Assembly (NCBI GenBank): GCA_041390865.1
Contig: JAWKPC010000019.1
Coordinates: 20,839 to 84,838, forward strand
Direction of reading: 5' to 3'
Origin: JAUIIK01 sp041390865
Lineage (GTDB): Bacteria; Chloroflexota; Chloroflexia; Thermomicrobiales; CFX8
DNA length: 64,000 nucleotides
Below the pieces are notes generated by a model. That model made no database searches and was not told where the DNA came from. It saw only the letters and a program-made list of their open reading frames with translations. Numbering within the stretch: the first letter of the stretch is position 1; each line of letters begins with the position of its first letter. The position numbers and the translations under genes are program-made. This document shows, one piece after another, positions 1 to 8,272 of this stretch.

Positions 1-74
1 TGGTCGTAGAGATCCTTCAGCATCCCTTCGGCCTCATCATCGGGAACTACTTCGATCCAGGCCTGCCGCGCCAT
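1..74 (-). CDS. N-terminus of an AhpD / carboxymuconolactone decarboxylase-like protein (partial)
   Basis: Only the first ~24 codons lie in the window; the gene runs off the left edge. The protein begins MARQAWIEVVPDDEA and continues to LKDLYD. This pattern (WI.xVPxDEAxGxLxxLY) is typical of the start of peroxidase-related carboxymuconolactone decarboxylase proteins, which are small helical peroxidase or hydrolase-like enzymes. I chose the ATG whose first base is 74 because GGAG lies six bases before it. A second in-frame ATG at 101 has GGAGGT directly abutting it, which is too close for normal initiation. Family assignment rests on a short stretch, so it is tentative. Confidence 0.45.
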   Translation of the reverse strand, partial: MARQAWIEVVPDDEAEGMLKDLYD

Positions 75-179
75 CGCTTGCTCCACTCGTTGAATACGCA
101 TACCTCCAACTGCCACGATAGCGCGTATCCTTGGCTGTAACCCCGGACGGAATTCCTCCAGATCGGAGTATCCAGACCA

Positions 180-1535
180 TTGCTAGATTCACGAATTCGG
201 CCCCTGAACGACCCGTCTTCAGCAGGCCAGGGATCAGCCGTCGCCTACATCATGTCCCGCGACCAGAGGGCCGCCGACAATCACGCGCTGCTGGCCGCCC
301 AGCACGATGCGCTGGACCGAGAGCTGCCGCTGCTCGTCGTCTTCCGGCTCTACCCGACGGTTAAGAACCGGGTCCGGCAGCACTATCAGTTCATGCTGGA
401 CGGCCTGGAACAGGTCGATCGACGACTGGGCGAGCTGAACATCCCATTCCTCGTGACAACCGACGACCTGACCGACGTCCTGCGAACGCTCGACGGCGCG
501 GCCGTCTACTTCGACTTCTCGCCGCTGCGCGGCCCCCGGGCATTGCGGAAGAAGATCGCCGCCTCCCTCGAGGTCCCGGTCTACGAGGTTGATACCCACA
601 ACGTCGTGCCGGTCTGGGAAGTGTCGGACAAGCAGGAATACGCGGCGCGGACGATACGCCCGAAGATCCAGAAGCAGCTCGATGAGTATCTCGTTGAACC
701 GGAACAGGTCCGGGAACACCCGCACTCGCTCGGCGAAACGATCGAGAACGATTGGTCCAGCATCTGGAAGCACATCGTTGTCGAGAAGCCGGACGGCTAC
801 GAACTCCCGTTCGAACCCGGCGAAGAATCAGCCCGCGAGGCGATGGAGCGGTTCATCGGCGAGCGCCTCGCAAGCTACGACGAAGACCGCAACAACCCGG
901 TCCTCGACGGCCAATCGGATCTCAGTCCCTACCTGCACTACGGCCAGCTATCGAGCCTCCGGGCCGCTCTCGCAGCGCGCGATTATGCGGACGACCACAG
1001 CGATGACGAGCAGATCCAGGCGTCGACTGACGCATTCATCGAACAGATCATCGTCCGCAAGGAGCTGACCGACAATTTCTGCTACTACAACGCCGACTAC
1101 GACAACTGGAACGGCCTGCCGGACTGGGCGCTGGAAACGTTGAACGAGCACCGCGAAGATCCCCGCGAGTTCCTCTATACCCGGGAAGAGTTCGAAGCGG
1201 CCGAAACCCACGATGACGCCTGGAACGCCGCCCAGCACCAGATGATGACGACCGGCAAGATGCACAACTACATGCGGATGTACTGGGCCAAAAAGATCCT
1301 GGAATGGACACCCGATCCGGAGACAGCCATCGAGATCGCGATCACGCTGAACGACCGGTACGAGATCGATGGCTACGACCCGAACGGCTACGCCAACATC
1401 CTCTGGTCCATCGGCGGACTCCACGACCGAGCCTGGCAGGAACGGCCGGTCTACGGCAAGATCCGCTACATGAACTACAACGGCCTCAAGCGCAAGTTCG
1501 ACATCGAGGAGTACATCGAACGCTGGGTCGGCTAG
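180..1535 (+). CDS. phr: Class II CPD photolyase
   Basis: Deoxyribodipyrimidine photolyase of class II: a flavoprotein that uses blue light to split cyclobutane pyrimidine dimers in DNA. The 451-residue length is normal. The N-terminal alpha/beta antenna-like domain begins LDSRIRPLND, followed by QRAADNHAL. Class II signatures are SDKQEYAARTIRPKI at residues 149-163, the FAD-domain segment SPYLHYGQLSSLRAAL, FCYYN/YDNW, and GKMHNYMRMYWAKKI near 359-373 followed by LDGYDPNGY-like DGYDPNGY and GLKRKFD at the C-terminus. The start is TTG at 180; it gives the LDSR..RPLND opening usual for the family. A GGAG lies about 12 bases upstream. It appears monocistronic. Confidence 0.93.
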   Translation: MLDSRIRPLNDPSSAGQGSAVAYIMSRDQRAADNHALLAAQHDALDRELPLLVVFRLYPTVKNRVRQHYQFMLDGLEQVDRRLGELNIPFLVTTDDLTDVLRTLDGAAVYFDFSPLRGPRALRKKIAASLEVPVYEVDTHNVVPVWEVSDKQEYAARTIRPKIQKQLDEYLVEPEQVREHPHSLGETIENDWSSIWKHIVVEKPDGYELPFEPGEESAREAMERFIGERLASYDEDRNNPVLDGQSDLSPYLHYGQLSSLRAALAARDYADDHSDDEQIQASTDAFIEQIIVRKELTDNFCYYNADYDNWNGLPDWALETLNEHREDPREFLYTREEFEAAETHDDAWNAAQHQMMTTGKMHNYMRMYWAKKILEWTPDPETAIEIAITLNDRYEIDGYDPNGYANILWSIGGLHDRAWQERPVYGKIRYMNYNGLKRKFDIEEYIERWVG

Positions 1536-1544
1536 GAACCTCGA

Positions 1545-1561
1545 GACTAGCGAGGCTAGTC
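1545..1561 (+). terminator. Small hairpin after photolyase gene
   Basis: GACTAGC and GCTAGTC form a perfect 7-bp stem with a 3-base loop ten bases after the photolyase stop. There is no T-tract, so it may be a weak terminator or an RNA-stabilising hairpin. Confidence 0.3.
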
Positions 1562-1788
1562 CTCGGAGTCTTCCGGCCGGACACAAAGGACCTCTGATAA
1601 CGCTCCTCGCGGAGGTCGAAGCAAATGCCGATTGGGCTCGCCTTCTCGCATTGGCCACTGCCGCAGGACTCATCGGCCATGTTGCTGGGGGCGGGGGCTA
1701 AAGGAAGAGTCGTAGTACCCCATCGCCTTCGATAATCCAATCTGTCCCGGGAGGCGGAGACCCGCTCTACTGGATTTTCCGACCGGTT

Positions 1789-1846
1789 CCCCTCTCCCTC
1801 GCCGAAGCGGAGCGGAGGCGTGTGGGAGAGGGGTCAGGGGTGAGGG
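1789..1846. repeat. Dispersed palindromic repeat A, copy 1
   Basis: Arms CCCCTCTCCC (1789-1798) and GGGAGAGGGG (1824-1833) are exact reverse complements around a 25-base loop containing GAAGCGGAGCG, followed by TCAGGGGTGAGGGG. The same arms occur near 9.42-9.55 kb and at 25364-25399, always between genes. It lies at a convergent gene end, so it could act as a bidirectional terminator. Confidence 0.7.
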
Positions 1847-1849
1847 GCT

Positions 1850-2755
1850 CTACGGCAGCCACTTCCGCGCAATCTTCGCGGCGACGGTGTAGGCAGGGTC
1901 GAAGACGTTGCCGATCTCGTAGCGGATGACCTGGGCCAGGAGCGTCGATGAGGCGGTGTAGTTGAGCCCGTACTCGGCGTCGAGCCAGTGCATCAGCTCG
2001 GTCGTCGCGTGCTGGAGCGCCTGATCGAGCGGCCGGGCATTGCCGAGGGTAATCAGCTCCTCGCCGGTTTCGACCCGGGGCCAGTGGCTGTGGCGGCCCT
2101 TTCGGACATGGACGGTGAACTCGACATCCATCGAAATCTCGATGCCCGAGCCGACGATCTCGCCGTCACCCTGCAGCGCATGGCCGTCACCGATGAAGAA
2201 GAGCCCGCCTTCGACGAAGACCGGGAAGAGGGCCGTGACGCCCTCGACGTGGCCCCGGTAGTCCATGTTCCCGCCGTGAGGGCCGGAGGTTGCCGTGGAT
2301 ATCGCCTGCCCTTTGTCCGGAGCGACGCCGAAGCAACCGATCATCGGATCGAGCGGCAGGCTGATGCGCCCGAGCGCCGTCTCCGGTTTCACTAACGTGG
2401 CGGTCCCGTTCTCGACGTCCACATCCCATTCGCTGCCGTCACCTTCCGGCAAGCGCGGCACGAAATCGGGATCGACGACGTTCGGCGCGACGACAGAACC
2501 GCTCCATCCATGCCGGCGATTTGGCCGAATGCGATCGAGCCGCACTTCCAGCGTGTCGCCAGGCGCGGCGCCCTCGACAAAGAACGGGCCAGTCATCGGA
2601 TTGCCCCCGGCAGTTGCGCGGCCATTGGACGCGTCGAAACCGCGGGCATCCACGGTCGTCGTCGCGACGGTATCTCCATCGGCGATGCGAAGCACCGGGG
2701 AGTGGCTACCCATCGTGCTGTAGTAGAGGTCTGGCGAAAAATCGTGAATCGTCAT
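1850..2755 (-). CDS. Acetamidase/formamidase family protein
   Basis: Member of the FmdA/AmdA family, which hydrolyses short amides (formamide, acetamide) to ammonia and the acid. The 301-residue protein carries family hallmarks: GDTLEVRLDRIRPNR-type strand, VVAPNVVDPDF, the conserved loop GCFGVAPDKG, SGPHGGNMD (metal-site region) and GDGHALQGDGEI. The start at 2755 (MTIHDFSPD) is preceded by GGGGAACGG; the frame stays open upstream but that extension enters the MFS gene and has no family similarity. It lies 62 bases downstream of the MFS transporter on the same strand, so the two may be co-transcribed. True substrate is unknown. Confidence 0.88.
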   Translation of the reverse strand: MTIHDFSPDLYYSTMGSHSPVLRIADGDTVATTTVDARGFDASNGRATAGGNPMTGPFFVEGAAPGDTLEVRLDRIRPNRRHGWSGSVVAPNVVDPDFVPRLPEGDGSEWDVDVENGTATLVKPETALGRISLPLDPMIGCFGVAPDKGQAISTATSGPHGGNMDYRGHVEGVTALFPVFVEGGLFFIGDGHALQGDGEIVGSGIEISMDVEFTVHVRKGRHSHWPRVETGEELITLGNARPLDQALQHATTELMHWLDAEYGLNYTASSTLLAQVIRYEIGNVFDPAYTVAAKIARKWLP

Positions 2756-2817
2756 CCGTTCCCCGTTCTTTGCTGGCTCACTCGCAAGCCAATCTAGCAA
2801 AGTTCCGGAGGAACTGG

Positions 2818-4203
2818 TTACTCGAGCATGCGCAGTCGCGGAAGGAATGTGAACGCCGCAAGTCCCATCATGATCAGCATGATGGCCATGACCGAGACCG
2901 TCCACTGCACTCCGATGAACTCAGATGCAAATCCCGCACCCACAGTCCCGAGCGGAACCATTCCTCTATTGAGGAAGAAGACGCTCATGACCCGCCCCCT
3001 CATTTCGTCGGACGACAGCGTCTGCAGCAGGGTGTTATTCAACGCCATATAGGTCGTCTGGCCCGCGCCGACACCAAGGAGTAATGCATAGGACAGCGTT
3101 GGATCTGTTGAACGACTGAAGGCGAAGAGCATGATCCCGAAGGCCACCATCACCAACAGCATGATTCGTCCCCGGTTGTGGATGTTGGACGTTCCGGCGA
3201 TCGTAAGGGCGCCGATCATTGCGCCGATGCCGGTAAAGGACACAAGAACGCCGTAACCCTCATTGCCGATGCCAAGGACTTCATCAGCGAAGATCGGCAA
3301 TAGCGTCATGTATGGCATTCCCAGGATCATGGGCGCCAGCGCCAGCAAGATCAACGCGCCGAGAACATCGCTTGCCTTGATGTACGACAGCCCATCGCCG
3401 ATCGATCGCAGGAGCGAGCGCCGTCGGGAGTTGGCTGCTAGTGGCGGGATGACCATGAGCGATAACGTGATGATCAGAATGGTAAATGACAAGCCATTGA
3501 CCATGAAGACGCCGCCGGTGCCAATCAACGTGATGAGGATACCGCCGATCGAGCCGCCGAGAATCCGGGTCAGGTTCATGGTCGCGGAATTGAGGGCGAT
3601 GGCATTCGTCAGATGCTCCCGGTCGACGATATCGGAGAGCATTGCCTGTCGGGTCGGCATGTTGATGCTCATGACGATGCCGCGTCCGGCCGCGATCGCA
3701 AAGACGTGCCAGACCTCAACGGCGCCGGTGAGAACAAGGACTGATAGCAGCAGGGCCAGTGCCATTCCAGCGACCTGCGTCACCTGAAGCAATCGCCGTC
3801 GCTCCATGCGGTCGGCCAACGCGCCACCAAAGAGCGTGAAGATGAGAATCGGGGCGGCTCGGAAAAGTGCCAGTAGCCCGAGAAAAGCACCGCTGCCGGT
3901 CAACTCCCACATCAGCCAGTTAAAGGCGACGTTGTCCATCCAGTCACCGATATTGCTGACGAGCGTCCCGACCCAGAAATAGCGGTAGTTCCGATGCTGG
4001 AGCGAAGCGAACATGCCGGCCTTGAAGAGCGTGCCCGGAACGAGATGGCGTAGGGTCCTGATACGCCGGCGTTGTTCTTCTATGTTCTGACCCGCTTTAG
4101 CGGGCTCCTCGAGTGCGATGGCCCGAGAGTCTCCCTCACTCAGCGAATGATTGCGATAGTTTAGCAGCACTTCACGAAAAAAGCGCGATATCCCGTGAAA
4201 CAT
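2818..4203 (-). CDS. MFS transporter (DHA3/enterobactin-exporter type)
   Basis: A 461-residue major facilitator with about 12 membrane segments. The core opens with MFASLQHRNYRYFWVGTLVS, the standard N-terminus of MFS_3 efflux carriers, and has the loop 2-3 signature GGALADRMERRRLL (G-x-x-x-D-R-x-x-R-R). A polar extension of about 63 residues precedes it; the alternative start at 4014 (MFASLQ), with AAGG five bases upstream, would remove it and fits relatives better. It probably exports small hydrophobic compounds. It is divergent from the CorC gene and upstream of the amidase gene. Substrate cannot be inferred. Confidence 0.85.
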   Translation of the reverse strand: MFHGISRFFREVLLNYRNHSLSEGDSRAIALEEPAKAGQNIEEQRRRIRTLRHLVPGTLFKAGMFASLQHRNYRYFWVGTLVSNIGDWMDNVAFNWLMWELTGSGAFLGLLALFRAAPILIFTLFGGALADRMERRRLLQVTQVAGMALALLLSVLVLTGAVEVWHVFAIAAGRGIVMSINMPTRQAMLSDIVDREHLTNAIALNSATMNLTRILGGSIGGILITLIGTGGVFMVNGLSFTILIITLSLMVIPPLAANSRRRSLLRSIGDGLSYIKASDVLGALILLALAPMILGMPYMTLLPIFADEVLGIGNEGYGVLVSFTGIGAMIGALTIAGTSNIHNRGRIMLLVMVAFGIMLFAFSRSTDPTLSYALLLGVGAGQTTYMALNNTLLQTLSSDEMRGRVMSVFFLNRGMVPLGTVGAGFASEFIGVQWTVSVMAIMLIMMGLAAFTFLPRLRMLE

Positions 4204-4270
4204 GCGTTCGTTGGTATGATCATGACCTGAACGAGACAGCGTAGCGCTTTTAAGGGGCTATAACCGGTAC

Positions 4271-5623
4271 ATGGACAGTGAATTAACGACAACCGCCCTG
4301 AAGCTGGTTGCCGTTCTGGGGCTCGTCGCAGCCAATGGCTTCTTCGTCGCCACCGAATTCTCACTCGTTTCGGTTCGCAAAAGTCGAATGGAATCTCTGG
4401 TCGCGTCGGGCAATCAACGCGCCGGCAGCGTTCTGACAGCCCTTGGCGATCTCGACGGTTACATCGCTGCCACCCAGCTAGGCATCACCATTTCGAGTAT
4501 CGGCCTGGGCTGGATCGGCGAACCGGCGCTGGCGACGCTGCTTGATCCGCTCTTCGAACAGATTCTCCCCGAATCGCTGGCATTCGTCAGCGCTCATGGC
4601 GTCGCATTCGCCATCGCCTTCACGATCATCACCGTCCTGCACGTCGTATTCGGCGAGCTCGCACCGAAATCGGTTGCCCTCCAGTATCCGGAACAGACAT
4701 CGATGGCAGTAGCGGCACCGGTGCGCTACTTCCTGATTGGCCTCCGCCCGGCCATCGTCACCATGAACGGCTTCGGCCGCTGGGTGCTGAAGATCGCCGG
4801 TCTGCGCGAGGTTGATCCCCATCAGCAGGTCTATACCGCCGAAGAGCTCGAGATCATCGTCACGGCCAGCACCGTCGGCGGCGAACTGGAAGACACGGAG
4901 GAAGAGATCATTCGCCGGGCACTGATCTTCGCCGACCAGACAGCGGAAGACGTGATGGTCCCGAGAACAGAGGTCGTGACATTGCCGGCCGACGCCAGCC
5001 TCGACGATCTCCGGGACACGATTAGCGCTCACCCCTACAGCCGATTCCCGGTCGAGGGCGAGGACGTCGATGAAATCCTGGGCATCCTCCATGTCCGCGA
5101 CGTGCTGCCGATCCTGATCGGAACCCAATCCGCACGGCGCCTCGACCTGCGAGAGATCGTGCGTCCCTCATACGTCGTCCCGTCGACGCTGCCGATCGAC
5201 GACCTTCTCGGCGAGCTCAAGCGCGAGGGAATGCACGTGGCGATCGCGATCGACGAGTACGGCGGCATCGCCGGCATCGTGACGCTCGAAGACATCATCG
5301 AGCGGCTCGTCGGCGAAGTCCCGGACGAATATGGCCAGCCTGCCATGTCGCCGCAGTCGCAAGATGACGGATCCCTTCTCCTGAGCGGTTTGATGCCGGT
5401 CGTCGACGTCAACGAGCATCTCGATCTCAAGCTCGTGCCAACCGATACGGCGAAGACGCTCGGCGGCCTGATGTTCGCCGAGATCGGCCGCGAGCCGAAA
5501 GTCGGCGACACGATCGAGACCGAGAACTACCTCCTGGAGATCACCGAGCTCGACGGACTCCGGATATCCGAGGTCCGGGCGACGCCGATCGAAGCCCCGG
5601 TCGTCATCGGCGAGCTCGACTAG
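4271..5623 (+). CDS. CNNM/CorC-HlyC family membrane protein with CBS pair
   Basis: A 450-residue integral membrane protein of the hemolysin C / CorC family, linked in other bacteria to Mg2+ or Na+ transport. The order is an N-terminal DUF21/CNNM membrane domain (residues ~1-190: ANGFFVATEFSLVSVRKSR, AATQLGITISSIGLGWIGEPA, VVFGELAPKSVAL), the linker EELEIIV..EEEIIRRAL, a CBS pair (~200-335: VMVPRTEVVTL, HVAIAIDEYGGIAGIVTLED) and a C-terminal CorC_HlyC transporter-associated domain (~350-440). The domain set is complete. AAGGGG lies 13 bases before the ATG, so the ribosome site is weak. It is divergent from the MFS gene, with 67 bases between starts. Confidence 0.92.
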   Translation: MDSELTTTALKLVAVLGLVAANGFFVATEFSLVSVRKSRMESLVASGNQRAGSVLTALGDLDGYIAATQLGITISSIGLGWIGEPALATLLDPLFEQILPESLAFVSAHGVAFAIAFTIITVLHVVFGELAPKSVALQYPEQTSMAVAAPVRYFLIGLRPAIVTMNGFGRWVLKIAGLREVDPHQQVYTAEELEIIVTASTVGGELEDTEEEIIRRALIFADQTAEDVMVPRTEVVTLPADASLDDLRDTISAHPYSRFPVEGEDVDEILGILHVRDVLPILIGTQSARRLDLREIVRPSYVVPSTLPIDDLLGELKREGMHVAIAIDEYGGIAGIVTLEDIIERLVGEVPDEYGQPAMSPQSQDDGSLLLSGLMPVVDVNEHLDLKLVPTDTAKTLGGLMFAEIGREPKVGDTIETENYLLEITELDGLRISEVRATPIEAPVVIGELD

Positions 5624-5667
5624 CGCCTCTCTCGCGAACTCCACTCCGCACGTATTCGCTGCCCCGG

Positions 5668-5697
5668 TTCACCACCCATCCGATTCCGGACTAGAAT
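5668..5697 (+). promoter_or_regulatory. Predicted promoter of ThDP operon 1
   Basis: TTCACC at 5668-5673 and TAGAAT at 5692-5697 are separated by 18 bases, about 50 bases before the ATG at 5746. TAGAAT also sits 60-80 bases before the other two ThDP paralogues, which supports it as a -10 box. Confidence 0.4.
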
Positions 5698-5745
5698 GCC
5701 CGGCACAATAGGAACGACGGTGCAGCCTTAGCGGAAGAAGAGAAT

Positions 5746-7368
5746 ATGCCGAAACTAACCGGCGGGCAGGCGCTCGTCCAGTCGATCAAGAGCTACGGCG
5801 TCGACACGATCTTCGGCCTGCCTGGCGTCCAGCTCGACAACACCTTCGATGCCCTCTACGACGAGCAGGACAACATACGTGTCATCAATACGCGACACGA
5901 ACAATCGACGGCGTACATGGCCTACGGATACGCCGCGTCGACCGGGAAGGTTGGCGTCTATCTCGTCGTGCCGGGACCGGGCCTCCTCAACACGACGGCC
6001 GCCCTCTCGACCGCCTACGCAACGAATACGCCGGTTCTGGCGCTCTCCGGTCAGGTTCACTCGGAAGAGATCAACCGGGGTTTCGGATCACTGCACGAGA
6101 TCCCGAACCAGCTCGAAACGATCAGCCTGCTGACCAAGTGGGCTGCGAGAATCGAGAAGCCCGCCGATACGCCGGCGATGGTCCGGGAAGCATTCAAGCA
6201 ACTGCGAACAGGACGGCGGCGACCGGTCGAACTGGAGATGTCGCCCGATATCATGGGGTTGGCAGAAGAGGTCGAACTGCTCGATCCGGTCACCTCCTAT
6301 CCGACCCCGGAGGCAGATCCGGATCTGGTGGCCAGCGCAGCCGAACTGCTCGCCAATGCGAAGAACCCGATCATCTTCGCCGGGGGCGGAGCAATGGACG
6401 CCGGAGAGCCAATTCGCGAACTCGCCGAGGTCCTCCAGGCTCCGGTGATCATGACGCCAAACGGCCGCGGCACGATCAGCGACCGGCATCCGATGGCGCT
6501 GACGATGCTCGGCGGCCGCCATGTCTATGAGGATGCCGACGTCGTTCTCGCGATCGGCACCCGCTTCGACCGCCCCGCCACCGATTGGGGAACCGACGAT
6601 GGGATGAAAATCATCCGGGTCGACATCGACGACCAGGAGATCGACCGGATCATCCAACCGGACATCTCATTGCTCGGCGACGCGAACGCCGTCCTGGGCC
6701 AGATTTTCGACCAGGTCGACCGCAAGACCTATACGCGGGATTCCCGCGCGCCGGAGCTGAACGAGATCCGGGAAGCGGTCGAGGATCAACTCTTCGAGTT
6801 CCAGCCCAGCCACGATTTCGCGAAGGCGATCCGCGAAGAGTTGCCGGACGACGGGATCCTCTCCGGCGAGATCACCCAGCTTTCGGCCTATGCCGACATC
6901 GGCTTCCCGGTCTACCGGCCAAGATCGCTGATCGGAGCGGGCTACCAGGGCACCCTCGGTTTCGGTTACGCCACCGCTCTCGGCGTTCAGGTCGGCAACC
7001 CGGACAGAAAGGTAGTGTCGATCAATGGCGACGGCGGCTTCCTGTACACCATGCCGGAGCTGGCGACGGCCGTCCGGCACCAGATCCCGCTCGTCGCCAT
7101 CGTCATCAACGACGGCGCGTTCGGCAACGTCAAGTACATCCAGCAAACCCGCTACGGCGGCCGGGAAATCGCGAGCACCCTCGGGAATCCCGATTTCGTC
7201 AAGCTGGCGGAATCCTTTGGCGCGGCCGGGCTGCGGGCAACGAACGCCGAGGAGCTCGGGCGAGCCGTCCGCGAGGGCTTCGAGAACAATCACCCGACGC
7301 TCATTGATGTCCCCGTCGACCGTCTCCCGCCGATCCGGATGATCACCCGCGGGAGAATTCGCGGCTGA
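5746..7368 (+). CDS. ThDP-dependent acetolactate synthase-like enzyme, paralogue 1
   Basis: A 540-residue three-domain ThDP enzyme: N-terminal PYR domain (catalytic Glu in RHEQ at residue 52, PGPGLLN), central domain with the AxxPIIFAGGG motif, and C-terminal PP domain with GDGGFLYTMPELATA followed by the metal-site motif NDGAFGN. The Asp takes the second Asn place of the usual NN. Family members include acetolactate synthase, glyoxylate carboligase, sulfoacetaldehyde acetyltransferase and oxalyl-CoA decarboxylase. No regulatory subunit gene is nearby, so a dedicated branched-chain biosynthesis role is not supported. Two close paralogues occur in the window. It heads an operon with a methyltransferase (1-base overlap) and an arylsulfotransferase-like protein. 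The substrate is unknown. Confidence 0.92.
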   Translation: MPKLTGGQALVQSIKSYGVDTIFGLPGVQLDNTFDALYDEQDNIRVINTRHEQSTAYMAYGYAASTGKVGVYLVVPGPGLLNTTAALSTAYATNTPVLALSGQVHSEEINRGFGSLHEIPNQLETISLLTKWAARIEKPADTPAMVREAFKQLRTGRRRPVELEMSPDIMGLAEEVELLDPVTSYPTPEADPDLVASAAELLANAKNPIIFAGGGAMDAGEPIRELAEVLQAPVIMTPNGRGTISDRHPMALTMLGGRHVYEDADVVLAIGTRFDRPATDWGTDDGMKIIRVDIDDQEIDRIIQPDISLLGDANAVLGQIFDQVDRKTYTRDSRAPELNEIREAVEDQLFEFQPSHDFAKAIREELPDDGILSGEITQLSAYADIGFPVYRPRSLIGAGYQGTLGFGYATALGVQVGNPDRKVVSINGDGGFLYTMPELATAVRHQIPLVAIVINDGAFGNVKYIQQTRYGGREIASTLGNPDFVKLAESFGAAGLRATNAEELGRAVREGFENNHPTLIDVPVDRLPPIRMITRGRIRG

Positions 7369-8216
7369 TGGAGGACTCGAAGCCGGGCCTGCTCGGAGAT
7401 ACGCCGGCTCGCTCCTACGGCGGAAAACTGGAACGGTACGAGCGATTCCTCGAACCGGAGTTGCGCGCGATCATCGCCGGACTCGGGATCGAGCCGGGAT
7501 TTCACATCCTCGACGCCGGATGCGGCGTCGGTCTGGTCACCCGCTGGCTGGCCGAGACCACCGGGCGGGCCGGCAGCGTGGTCGGGGTCGATCTCTCGCA
7601 CAAACACATCGAATACGCGCAGCAGCTCAACAGCTCGCGAGACCTCTCCCTCCGGTACATGCAGGGCGACATCACGAAACCGATATTCGGCGGAGGGACG
7701 TTCGATCTCATCTGGACCCACAACACGATCAATCATCTGGACGAGCCGGTCCCGGCGCTCGAAATCCTGGGACGATCGCTCGTCTCGGACGGAAAACTGG
7801 TGCTGATCCAGGACCTACTACTGCCGGAGATGATCTTCGCCTGGGACGAGCGGCTGGAACAGGCCGTCGTTCAGGCATGCCGGGCGTATTACCGCGATCG
7901 GTACGGGCTGACGCACGAACAGATCACGAACCAGCGCAATATCTTCGGCTGGATGCAGCGGGCGGGGTACCGCGACATTACCGTCCGGTCGATCGTCGTC
8001 GAGCGGACGCCTCCGCTCACCGAGACCGACATCGCTTACTTCCAGCACAGCGTCTTCGAGGGCCACTGGGGAGAGAAGGTCAGGCCATACCTCAGCGAGC
8101 AGGACTGGAAGCAACTCGGCAGGCTCACGGCTCCTCATTCGGAGGAGTATGCCCTCAACCGGCCGGATTTCCACGCCCTCCAGACAATGACGATCGTGAC
8201 GGGAATCAGCGACTGA
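7368..8216 (+). CDS. Class I SAM-dependent methyltransferase
   Basis: A 282-residue cytosolic methyltransferase with the Rossmann-like SAM site: motif I ILDAGCGVGLVT, motif II acidic loop VVGVDLS, motif III-like MQGDI, and motif IV TFDLIWTHNTINHL. The start ATG overlaps the stop of the upstream ThDP gene by one base (TGATG), so translation is coupled. The second half is mixed alpha-beta and gives no clue to the acceptor molecule. Its position between a ThDP enzyme and an ASST-like protein suggests modification of the same small molecule. Confidence 0.88.
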   Translation: MEDSKPGLLGDTPARSYGGKLERYERFLEPELRAIIAGLGIEPGFHILDAGCGVGLVTRWLAETTGRAGSVVGVDLSHKHIEYAQQLNSSRDLSLRYMQGDITKPIFGGGTFDLIWTHNTINHLDEPVPALEILGRSLVSDGKLVLIQDLLLPEMIFAWDERLEQAVVQACRAYYRDRYGLTHEQITNQRNIFGWMQRAGYRDITVRSIVVERTPPLTETDIAYFQHSVFEGHWGEKVRPYLSEQDWKQLGRLTAPHSEEYALNRPDFHALQTMTIVTGISD

Positions 8217-8272
8217 GGATGGACTCCGCTCGCAACGGGAAGCCCGAGCGGTACCGGATAGAAGGAGGAGAC

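Larger units (their letters stand above)
1536..1849. other. Intergenic region
   Basis: A 314-base gap between convergent genes. It holds the small hairpin next to the photolyase stop and a repeat-A hairpin near 1789-1846. No open frame here looks coding. Confidence 0.6.

Noticed and set aside
4259..4264. TATAAC as a -10 box for the CorC gene
   Set aside because: It ends seven bases before the ATG and no -35 box is visible. A leaderless transcript cannot be excluded but is not supported.
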